DNA from: an uncultured Porphyromonadaceae bacterium
Lineage (GTDB): Bacteria > Bacteroidota > Bacteroidia > Bacteroidales > Muribaculaceae
Length of the DNA stretch: 30,755 nt
Assembly (NCBI GenBank): GCA_900549445.1
Contig: UROS01000008.1
Location: 1-30,755, forward strand
Direction: 5' to 3'
The position numbers and the translations under genes were made by a program. Numbering within the stretch: the first letter of the stretch is position 1; every line of letters starts with the position of its first letter. A model generated the notes under the pieces. That model worked only from the letters and a program-made list of their open reading frames with translations, did not search any database and had not been told where the DNA came from. Of the stretch, positions 15,499-23,029 are shown piece after piece.

Positions 15499-18212
15499 AG
15501 CGAAAATTCCTAATTACTCTCGCCATGGCGGCACTGGCAGCCGTCACCGCGGCAGGAGCCGGGAAACAGCTCGTGACGCGGGCAGATGCTCCGGAAGCAC
15601 CAGCGGGACTCGACGGCGCCCACATAGCGCTGTGGCAGAGCCACGGCCGCTACTTCGACCGGCGCGACAGCCGGTGGAAATGGCAGCGCAGCCGCATTTT
15701 CGGCACGGTGGAGGATCTCTACACCCAGACCTACGTGCTGCCTTTTCTCGTTCCGATGCTCGAAAATGCCGGAGCCAACGTACTGATGCCGCGTGAGCGC
15801 GACACGAACCGCCACGAACTGATAGTCGACAACGACGGCGGCCTCGCCGCGGCCGGCTACCGCGAGAGCCACGGAAAGCAGAAATGGCACGACGCTCCCG
15901 GCGAAGGATTCGCCTTTATTACTTCCACCCTCGCCGCCGGCAGCAATCCGTTCACGGCAGGAACAGCCCGGACGGTTAAGACCACAAAAGATGAAAGCCA
16001 CGCCTCGCGCGCCGTATGGAATCCGGAGTTTCCCGAATCCGGAGAATACGCAGTCTACGTGAGCTACAAATCGCTCCCCGAGAGCGCCGACGACGCCCTT
16101 TACCGTGTCAACTCGCTGGCCGGACAGAAAGAATTCCGCGTGAACCAGCGTATGGGGGGCGGCACGTGGATATATCTCGGTACATTCCCCTTCGCGGCCG
16201 GCAGCCAGGAAGAACCGGCGGTGGAGTTAGTGGGAGTGTCGGACACCAAAGGGAGCGTAGTGACGGCCGATGCCGTCAAGATCGGCGGCGGCATGGGCAA
16301 CGTGGAGCGCAGCGGCAGAATCAGCGGCTCGCCCCGCTGGGCCGAAGGTGCCCGCTACTGGCTCCAGTGGGCCGGAATGCCCGAGAGCGTCTACACGCCT
16401 ACCGGAAACGAGAACGATTATGAAGACGATTTCAAGAGCCGCGGACTCTGGGTGAACCATCTGGCAGGAGGTTCCGCGCGCCTGCCCGACGCCGAAGGTG
16501 CGGGCATCCCTATAGACCTCGCCTTCGCCCTCCACTCCGACGCGGGCACCACACCCGACTATGAAACCATCGGCACCCTCCCGATAGTGAGTACCGCGGG
16601 CAAGACCCTCGGCGACGGCAGTTCGCGAAACCGCTCCGTAAGCTTAGCCAACATGGTGGCAGGCGAAATCATCCCGGGCATCCGCTCGCATTGGGATCCC
16701 GACTGGACGCTGCGCCCGCTTCGCGACAAAAGCTATCATGAAGCGCGTGAGCCGCAGGTGCCCGCGCTCCTTCTCGAACTTCTCAGCCACCAGAACCTCG
16801 CCGACATGCGCTACGGACTCGATCCGGAATTCCGGTTTGAGGTGAGCCGCGCCATCTACAAGGGGATGCTCCGCTTTCTCGCCGAACGCGACGGACGCGA
16901 CTACGTGGTGCAGCCGCTCCCCGTGAGCGATTTCGCCATAACCGGCTCGGGAGGGAAATATGAACTTTCGTGGGCACCCACACCCGACAGTACGGAGCCT
17001 ACGGCGATGCCAGACTATTATATAGTCTACGAGCGCGCCGGCTCAGGCGGTTTTACCGAATTAGCAGTGGTCGACGACCCGTATATTTCGGTAACTGTAC
17101 CCGACGAGCGCATCTACTCCTACCGGATTGTAGCCGCCAACAGCGGCGGGGTGTCGTTTCCGTCGGAAACCCTCGCTCTGTGCAACCGCAAAGGAAAGCG
17201 GGAGCAGGTGGTGATCGTCAACGGCTTCACGCGGGTATCGGGCCCTCCCGAGATTCCCGCAGGCAACAGCACCGGCGGGTTCGACTACCGGAGCGACCAC
17301 GGCGTGCCCTACCTGCGCGATACCGGCTATACGGGAGAGCAGACGGAGTTCCGCAAATGGATAGAATGGACCACCGACGATTCTCCCGGATTCGGCGCGA
17401 GCCGCGCCGACATGGAGACGAAAATCATAGCGGGTAACACGTTTGACTACCCTTACATCCACGGCGAAGCGATTGCGGCGGCCGGCCATCCGTTTATTTC
17501 CACCAGCCTCGGAGGCTATCTGGCAAACAGCTACAGCGAAAAGACCGTTGATCTCATCTTAGGGAAACAACGCGAAATAAAAACAGGGCGACGGCCCGAC
17601 ACCCGCTTCAAGGCAATCCCCGACACGCTGCAGAAGCGCCTCGAAGATCTGGCGGCGAGGGGGGGCAACCTGTTAGTGACCGGAGCCTACGTTGCCACCG
17701 ACCTCTTCGACAATCCCCACAGTTCAGGAGCTGACCGCGACCGCGACAAGCGGTTCGCCTCGCGGGTGCTTGGCATGGAATGGCGCACGGGAAAGGCGAC
17801 GGCCTCCGGCGAGGTAAAAGAGGTAAGATCGCGCTTCCCGGAATTCAGCAACGCCACGATAGAATTCAACACCACGCTTGGCGAAGACTGCTACGCGGTG
17901 GAGTCGCCCGACTCGTTCAGCCCCGTGTCGCTCAACAGTTCGGCAATAATGCGCTATACGGAAAACGACTATATAGCCGCTACAGCGTTCGATCCCGGCA
18001 TCCACCGCGCAGTGACTATCGGTTTCCCGTTCGAGACCATCAGAGGCGCCGACAGCCGCAACCGCCTCATGGGGCAGATAATGCAGTTCTTTACAGCCGG
18101 CAATCATCCGGCTCCGAAGATAACAGTGAGCCAGCCGGCTGCAAAAAAGCAGACTCCGGCCAATAAGAACAAAAAAGATAAAAAGAAGAAAAAGAAAGGC
18201 AAGAAGAAATGA
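15495..18212 (+). CDS. Secreted zinc N-acetylmuramoyl-L-alanine amidase with golvesin-like and FN3 domains
   Basis: A 905-residue exported protein of the Bacteroidetes group often labelled xanthan lyase. The signal peptide covers about residues 1-22. An Amidase_3-type catalytic domain is split. The first half (about 40-110) supplies candidate zinc ligands His50 (WQSHGRYF) and Glu73 (TVEDLYTQ). A golvesin C-terminal-like/CBM-like beta domain (about 180-275) is inserted. The second half supplies His347 (ALHSDAG) and catalytic Glu428 (PALLLELLSHQN). An FN3 domain (about 490-580) and a C-terminal Rossmann-like region (about 585-870) follow. The last 25 residues are almost all Lys. It should cleave the bond between MurNAc and the peptide stem of peptidoglycan in the periplasm or at the surface. 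It overlaps both neighbours by ATGA. Confidence 0.85.
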   Translation: MKRKFLITLAMAALAAVTAAGAGKQLVTRADAPEAPAGLDGAHIALWQSHGRYFDRRDSRWKWQRSRIFGTVEDLYTQTYVLPFLVPMLENAGANVLMPRERDTNRHELIVDNDGGLAAAGYRESHGKQKWHDAPGEGFAFITSTLAAGSNPFTAGTARTVKTTKDESHASRAVWNPEFPESGEYAVYVSYKSLPESADDALYRVNSLAGQKEFRVNQRMGGGTWIYLGTFPFAAGSQEEPAVELVGVSDTKGSVVTADAVKIGGGMGNVERSGRISGSPRWAEGARYWLQWAGMPESVYTPTGNENDYEDDFKSRGLWVNHLAGGSARLPDAEGAGIPIDLAFALHSDAGTTPDYETIGTLPIVSTAGKTLGDGSSRNRSVSLANMVAGEIIPGIRSHWDPDWTLRPLRDKSYHEAREPQVPALLLELLSHQNLADMRYGLDPEFRFEVSRAIYKGMLRFLAERDGRDYVVQPLPVSDFAITGSGGKYELSWAPTPDSTEPTAMPDYYIVYERAGSGGFTELAVVDDPYISVTVPDERIYSYRIVAANSGGVSFPSETLALCNRKGKREQVVIVNGFTRVSGPPEIPAGNSTGGFDYRSDHGVPYLRDTGYTGEQTEFRKWIEWTTDDSPGFGASRADMETKIIAGNTFDYPYIHGEAIAAAGHPFISTSLGGYLANSYSEKTVDLILGKQREIKTGRRPDTRFKAIPDTLQKRLEDLAARGGNLLVTGAYVATDLFDNPHSSGADRDRDKRFASRVLGMEWRTGKATASGEVKEVRSRFPEFSNATIEFNTTLGEDCYAVESPDSFSPVSLNSSAIMRYTENDYIAATAFDPGIHRAVTIGFPFETIRGADSRNRLMGQIMQFFTAGNHPAPKITVSQPAAKKQTPANKNKKDKKKKKKGKKK

Positions 18213-19579
18213 CTACTGCAGCAAACACCTCCGGAGTATGGACGGCCAGTGCGGCCGACACCCGCCATCCGCTTTTTTCGACCCAAAGACTTAGGGAAGT
18301 CCTCGCCGAGGCTGAGAATGCAGGGGCAGAACTGGTGGCGCTAACGTTGACCGCCGACGCGGTTTCGGAGCCGTCGGCCGAGATGCTGCGCATAATGCGG
18401 GATACAGGTTGCGCCATGGTCTACAGCGACTACGTGAGACGCGACAGCACGGGTACTGCTGAAACCGTGAGGCTCTGCGACCTGCAGGTCGGATCGTTGC
18501 GCGACGATTTCGACTTCGGGCCGATGGTGCTTATAACCACCGGAAGTCTACGCCACGCCCTCTCCAGAGCGGGAGCCGACCGAAGCGCGGCAGGGTGGTA
18601 TGAAGTGTGGCTGCGATTATTGCTCGACTGTCCCGACAGGATACTCCACATCCCTATGCCCGAGTATGAGGTGATGGAACGTCCGGCCGACTCGGGGACG
18701 GGCGAAGCGCAGTTTGCCTATGTAGATCCCCGCAACCGCAAGTCGCAGATCGAGATGGAGGAAGTGTTCACACAGTGGCTGAAATCCGCAGGGGCATATG
18801 TCAGCAGCGGAGAATTACAGCGGGTAGACAGTACTTCGGGCGATTTTCCGGTTGAAGCATCGGTAGTCATTCCTGTCCGCAACCGAGTGTCGACCATAGC
18901 TGATGCCGTGGAGAGCGCATTAGGACAGAAGGCCGGATTCGATTTCAACGTGATTGTGGTCGACAATCAGAGCACCGACGGTACCACGGAGCTTTTAGAC
19001 AGGCTCGCGCAGGAAAATCCGCGTCTCACAGTGGTGAAAATCCCAGCCGGCGAGCATCTCGGCATAGGGGGTTGCTGGAACCGCGGAATCAACCATGAAA
19101 AGTGCGGACGCTACGCCGTACAGCTCGACTCCGACGATCTCTACATCGACGACTCGGTACTGGAGCGCATCGTAAAGAAATTCCGCGAGGGCAACTACGC
19201 AATGGTTGCAGGGAGCTACACGCTCACCGACTTCGACCGCAACGTGATACCTCCCGGGGTGATTGACCACCGCGAGTGGACCGACGAAAACGGCCACAAC
19301 AATCTGCTGCGCATCAACGGACTGGGTGCACCGAGAGCATTTTTTACGCCGGTAGCACGCGAAATCGGATTCCCGGACGTGAGCTACGGCGAGGACTACG
19401 CCATGGGACTTGCCATATCGCGGAAATTCCGCATAGGGCGCATCTTCGAATCGCTCTATCTCTGCCGCCGCTGGACGGGCAACACCGATCACGGACTCAG
19501 CCGCGAGAAAATCAATGCCAACAACCGCTTCAAGGACTGGCTGCGAACGTCGGAACTCATGGCGAGAAAAAGAAAATGA
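18209..19579 (+). CDS. GT2-family glycosyltransferase with a second, incomplete GT-A-like N-terminal region
   Basis: A 456-residue cytoplasmic protein. Residues about 217-450 form a complete GT-A/GT2 domain: ASVVIPVRNRVSTI opens the nucleotide-binding fold, VDNQSTDGT follows, and the metal-binding DxD is in VQLDSDDLYIDD at about 306. NGLGAPRAFF and YGEDYAMGL belong to the acceptor half. Residues 1-215 resemble the second half of a similar fold (MVYSDYVRRD, GSLRDDFDFGPMVLI) but lack the usual first nucleotide-binding strand and DxD. I recall this two-part layout as a conserved Bacteroidetes type commonly next to DUF4922 genes. No signal or membrane segments. It overlaps the amidase by 4 bases. 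It probably builds a cell-envelope glycan; donor unknown. Confidence 0.85.
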   Translation: MTTAANTSGVWTASAADTRHPLFSTQRLREVLAEAENAGAELVALTLTADAVSEPSAEMLRIMRDTGCAMVYSDYVRRDSTGTAETVRLCDLQVGSLRDDFDFGPMVLITTGSLRHALSRAGADRSAAGWYEVWLRLLLDCPDRILHIPMPEYEVMERPADSGTGEAQFAYVDPRNRKSQIEMEEVFTQWLKSAGAYVSSGELQRVDSTSGDFPVEASVVIPVRNRVSTIADAVESALGQKAGFDFNVIVVDNQSTDGTTELLDRLAQENPRLTVVKIPAGEHLGIGGCWNRGINHEKCGRYAVQLDSDDLYIDDSVLERIVKKFREGNYAMVAGSYTLTDFDRNVIPPGVIDHREWTDENGHNNLLRINGLGAPRAFFTPVAREIGFPDVSYGEDYAMGLAISRKFRIGRIFESLYLCRRWTGNTDHGLSREKINANNRFKDWLRTSELMARKRK

Positions 19580-19581
19580 TT

Positions 19582-19616
19582 TTTCGCGGTGGACGTGATA
19601 AATCACGTCCGCACAA
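19582..19616. repeat. REP-like dispersed palindrome, copy 2
   Basis: GGACGTGA (19591-19598) and TCACGTCC (19603-19610) form a perfect 8-bp stem around TAAA. The 35-base context matches copy 1 at 19-53. This copy sits inside an apparent operon, 2 bases after the glycosyltransferase stop and 26 before the DUF4922 start, so it may form an mRNA hairpin that tunes expression or stability of the last gene. Confidence 0.75.
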
Positions 19617-19642
19617 CAACAACCTATCAGTTAATTATTTAT

Positions 19643-20422
19643 ATGGGCATAACGGTAGCTGATATTGAAAATTTCATAGCTGCGCAACTCGACGGCTGGG
19701 AGACGGCACGGCGCAACCACGATGGGCTAAAGCAGGTGGAGACCAGGCTTGTAGGCGATACGACGGTAATGTTCAACCCCGCCCGCGCGGCTTCGGCCAC
19801 CGCGAAAACCGACGCCCGCTCTCTTGCGGAACGGCCATGCTTTTTATGTACGGAAAACCGACCCGCGGAGCAAAGACTGCTTCCGTGGCGCAACTACGGA
19901 ATTCTCGTGAATCCGTTCCCGATTTTTCCGGGTCATCTCACGATAGTGGAACAGCGCCACACACCGCAGTCGATTGAGGGGCGAATTCCCGACATGACAG
20001 CACTCGCCGAAATGCTCGGAGACCAATATACGGTGTTTTTCAACGGAGCGAAGTGCGGAGCGTCGGCTCCCGACCATATGCACTTCCAGGCGGCGCGCTT
20101 TAAGGCGAACCCAGACCCGGAGCGGTGCCGGATATTCGACATCTCTGACCCGGCCGCGGCTGAAAAGTGCGCAGCATATCTCAGCGAAAACGGAGACCCG
20201 AAAGGAGAGATGGTAAATATGCTCTGCTACGAAGGGAAATTAGCCGTAATCCGCAGGAAACGACACCGGCCGCTATGCTACGGCTGTGGAGAGGGACAGA
20301 TGCTTCTCAGCCCGGCGTCGGTTGAAATGGCCGGGTATCTCGTAACCATACGACGCGAGGATTTCGACGCCCTGACACCGGAATCGGTGGCACGGATAAT
20401 GGATGAGGTGACGGTCTCCTGA
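19643..20422 (+). CDS. DUF4922 protein, HIT/GalT-like nucleotidyltransferase or phosphorylase
   Basis: A 259-residue protein of the DUF4922 family. It has the hallmarks of the HIT superfamily branch that includes GalT, Ap4A phosphorylase and GDP-galactose phosphorylase: the catalytic HxHxQ in PDHMHFQA (His145, His147, Gln149), an upstream NPFPIFPGHLTIV strand (His98) and QRHTPQ (His106). Two Cys pairs, CFLC (66-69) and CYGC (212-215), could bind zinc as in GalT. Start set at 19643 because the in-frame ATG at 19589 would translate the REP palindrome. Such enzymes exchange nucleotidyl groups between nucleotides and sugar phosphates or cleave dinucleotides. With an amino-sugar kinase and glycosyltransferase in the operon, nucleotide-sugar metabolism is a reasonable inference, not established. 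Confidence 0.82.
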   Translation: MGITVADIENFIAAQLDGWETARRNHDGLKQVETRLVGDTTVMFNPARAASATAKTDARSLAERPCFLCTENRPAEQRLLPWRNYGILVNPFPIFPGHLTIVEQRHTPQSIEGRIPDMTALAEMLGDQYTVFFNGAKCGASAPDHMHFQAARFKANPDPERCRIFDISDPAAAEKCAAYLSENGDPKGEMVNMLCYEGKLAVIRRKRHRPLCYGCGEGQMLLSPASVEMAGYLVTIRREDFDALTPESVARIMDEVTVS

Positions 20423-20793
20423 GCATTATTGAAATGAACTGGTGCGGACTCACCGGCATCATTGGTCTTTTCTACAGTTCGGGCGGGTTCCGGAGCCTCA
20501 GTTCCGGCGGTATTCTTCGCAGTCCTGCGGCGCGCGGCAGCGGCGCGCGCAGTTGCAGAGCGGCGGATAGCGAGGTCGAGTTCGGGAAGGCGGCGCTCGA
20601 AAATCTGTTTTGCCTTTTTGCCGAGGCCCGTTATTTTGCCGTCGGTGAGGTAATGACGCACGGCAGTGACAACCTGCTTGAAGGTGAACGGGTCGATTTT
20701 GCATCCGGTCATGGAGTCGATGACGTCGGAAATGATAGTACGATAAGCGCGGTCAGACACGCGACAAGGGTTTTCTTTCTTTGTGGTTTTCAT
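20278..20793 (-). CDS. Small basic conserved-looking Bacteroidales protein, unknown function
   Basis: The predicted protein has 171 residues. The first about 95 (MKTTKKENPCRVSDRAYRTI onwards, then an Ile/Asp-rich helix, GLGKKAKQIFERRLPELD and AIRRSATARAAAARRR) look like a real small helical protein. I recall similar short proteins in Bacteroidales genomes but know no function. Start at 20793 is preferred over 20904 because a TATCTTTG box lies at 20824-20831, between them. The C-terminal part (Ala/Pro/Thr-rich, then Ser/Arg-rich) is low complexity, and its last 48 codons lie antisense to the end of the DUF4922 gene. The basic, Ala-rich region suggests nucleic-acid binding, but this is only composition. 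Confidence 0.6.
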   Translation of the reverse strand: MKTTKKENPCRVSDRAYRTIISDVIDSMTGCKIDPFTFKQVVTAVRHYLTDGKITGLGKKAKQIFERRLPELDLAIRRSATARAAAARRRTAKNTAGTEAPEPARTVEKTNDAGESAPVHFNNAQETVTSSIIRATDSGVRASKSSRRMVTRYPAISTDAGLRSICPSPQP

Positions 20794-20823
20794 AATGAGA
20801 GTGTGTGTTTTGTGTTTCCGGTG

Positions 20824-20869
20824 CAAAGATAATACGGCATCAACCGAAAAACATTGCGATAATGTCGCA
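20824..20869 (-). promoter_or_regulatory. Promoter with upstream palindrome for the small basic protein
   Basis: On the minus strand TATCTTTG (20831-20824) is an exact TAnnTTTG box, 30 bases before the ATG at 20793. No clear TTTG is found at -33 (a T-run is there). Just beyond, TGCGATAATGTCGCA (20855-20869) is a 5-bp-arm dyad around 5 bases. Its position at about -38 to -52 would suit an activator, which could compensate for the weak -33 box. Confidence 0.45.
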
Positions 20870-20998
20870 TTTTTCAGTTCAAGGGTGAATTTTTTCACGG
20901 ACAAGGAAACATAATGACAGGCTCTTTAACTCACAAACCACGCTATTCAGCTGAGTACCAGCCGTATGCTTAGAGAAGAGACATGCTATTACAGATAC

Positions 20999-23029
20999 CT
21001 AAAATTTATGGTCTTCAAAGGGGACACCACCTATTTCGGCTGCAAACCTGGGAAAGCCGGAACGGAACATCTCGCCCGTACGCATAAGATATACTTTTGA
21101 AGCATGCATGAGCAATTGCTGATCGACAAACGTCTTAAGCCAAGCCTGAGGAAAATCGCCTTTCAAAAGATCGACATTTTTCACATCGCCCGGCACTACG
21201 TAAATCCTGCCATCGAGATTTCTTACATGCTCGAGATACAGTTTGCTGTCGCTCGTGACGAGCACGCGATATCCCCGGGGCATCTTTTCAATCAAATTCA
21301 ACAACTCGGCATCCACCGCTGCAATCAGTTCCCTGGCCTCTTCCGGTGACAGGACACGCTGATACCAGTCGTTGAAATCACCCAGCAGTTGCAGAAATCT
21401 GAAAGTGAAGGCATAATATGGAGCGCCAATGGCTGTAAGATGTCTGCCGACTTCTTTCGCGACCTCCGGCGATGGCTGAAACAGTTCCTCATACAGTGCG
21501 CGATAGCGTCCGCGGGCATTGTCGCCGTTGGTAAAAACATGAATCTGGTGAACAGGATCATGGAGCATCGCACGGAGTCTCAGATAACTCTGAGAATTGA
21601 CCACATCTTCTATTATAAGGGGACGCGCATGACGGCTGTTATGAGAAATTTCATTTTTGGGGATGCGCCAGTCCACTTTTGCGGGGACAAGATAGTTTTC
21701 CAGAGGAAAAGGACTCGTCCATGAGATATAAAACGGGATATTGCGCTTTCTGGCTTGCTCGTAAGTGGTGAGAATTCCTCTCAACCGATCGGTGGGACCG
21801 CCATGAAACAATGAGCCGTCGCAAACAACCACTATACCCTCTCTTCCGGCAGATTCGCCATTATCGGAGTAGTATTTTCTGAAAAACTCATAGTTCTGAG
21901 AATGCGGCATATATTCATTTCTGTAAAGATACGGCACCTCTCGGAGAAGACTGAAATAATCGAGAATCCTACGGGCGTTCCGGCGGCCATGATACAACGG
22001 ATTCAGCAGCAGTTTTCTGAATGACTGTTTGACGGTATCGTTGTCGAGAAGGCGGAGCAACGGGCGGGCCAGAGGGAGACCGAGGCGCATGAGAGCGTAA
22101 TAACGTGGGCCTACTTTTCCTTTTATAAGCCTGAAATCGATCTCTTTGTATGCCTTCCGGATGAGGTGTTCAGCTTTTGCATATTCTTCCGGATCAGGTT
22201 CAGGAGAATCGCGGTGAGACCGGATAACGTCGACCGTATGGCTGAATATGGCACAGTTGGCGGCTGTCACACCGTCGGAGTCAGTTCCGCCACGATCCTT
22301 ATAATAATGGTAAAGGAGAATATCGTTCAGCAAATAGGAATGCCTCGATGCGCGGGGAGCATGCGTCACTGAAGTTTCGTTTTCGCGATAAAAATAGCGG
22401 GCATCGCAAAAGGCAATCTTTTCGCATCTTTCCAAAAGCATCCGCGAAAGGTATTCGACAATAAAGCTATTGTCGTTGTCGAGCGGAAGCCGCAGGGCTT
22501 CTTCGAGGTATTTCTCTCTGTCGGCGAGAATTCCGTTCATGCCTATCTCCCATTTCGGGGTGGTAAGCAACGCTGCCTCATGGCCCCCTATAACCGCCGA
22601 GAGGTCGAATTTAAAGTCCGGAACAAAACGCATGGGCGGAAAACCTTCGGAGAAAGTCCACATTGTGGAAAGAACCATATCGGCACCGGTAGCTTCGCGG
22701 CGTTCCACAAGTTTGCGGAGGTAGCTCTCATCCCAAATGTCGTCGGCGTCGATGGTTGCGAGTAATTTGCCGTGCCCGAGTGAAGCGGCGAGAATCCTCG
22801 GTTCCATACATCGGCCGCTGTTGCGCGGAGTCTTAGTATATATGACCCTCGAATCGCGCAGGGAGAATGAGTTTATTATGGCGGCAGTGCTGTCGGTGCT
22901 GCAGTCGTCGGCCACAATCAGTTCGAAATCACCGAAATCCTGACTGAGAACCGACTCAATAGCCTCCGATATGTATTTCTCCACATTGAAGGCCGGCATT
23001 ATGACTGATACGAGCGGGGTCGGATTCAT
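20999..23029 (-). CDS. Two-domain glycosyltransferase: GT2 fused to a fucosyltransferase-like (NodZ/O-FucT-type) domain
   Basis: A 676-residue cytoplasmic protein. Residues 1-300 are a GT2 domain: VSVIMPAFNVEKYISEAIES at the N-terminus, ADDCSTDST, and the DxD in ATIDADDIWDE at about 93. A helical linker (about 300-395) follows. Residues about 400-676 resemble the GT-B fold of NodZ/O-fucosyltransferase-type enzymes: LFHGGPTDRLRGI matches the GGxxxRLR donor-loop pattern, and VLVTSDSKLYLEHV then the DxxLLxxA..yl segment near the C-terminus match the usual last strands. The start at 23029 overlaps the stop of the di-heme protein gene (ATGA) and gives a standard GT2 N-terminus; the longer frame from 23200 is antisense-like Arg/Pro-rich sequence. 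Bifunctional capsule or glycoprotein glycan synthesis is likely; sugars unknown. Confidence 0.82.
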   Translation of the reverse strand: MNPTPLVSVIMPAFNVEKYISEAIESVLSQDFGDFELIVADDCSTDSTAAIINSFSLRDSRVIYTKTPRNSGRCMEPRILAASLGHGKLLATIDADDIWDESYLRKLVERREATGADMVLSTMWTFSEGFPPMRFVPDFKFDLSAVIGGHEAALLTTPKWEIGMNGILADREKYLEEALRLPLDNDNSFIVEYLSRMLLERCEKIAFCDARYFYRENETSVTHAPRASRHSYLLNDILLYHYYKDRGGTDSDGVTAANCAIFSHTVDVIRSHRDSPEPDPEEYAKAEHLIRKAYKEIDFRLIKGKVGPRYYALMRLGLPLARPLLRLLDNDTVKQSFRKLLLNPLYHGRRNARRILDYFSLLREVPYLYRNEYMPHSQNYEFFRKYYSDNGESAGREGIVVVCDGSLFHGGPTDRLRGILTTYEQARKRNIPFYISWTSPFPLENYLVPAKVDWRIPKNEISHNSRHARPLIIEDVVNSQSYLRLRAMLHDPVHQIHVFTNGDNARGRYRALYEELFQPSPEVAKEVGRHLTAIGAPYYAFTFRFLQLLGDFNDWYQRVLSPEEARELIAAVDAELLNLIEKMPRGYRVLVTSDSKLYLEHVRNLDGRIYVVPGDVKNVDLLKGDFPQAWLKTFVDQQLLMHASKVYLMRTGEMFRSGFPRFAAEIGGVPFEDHKF

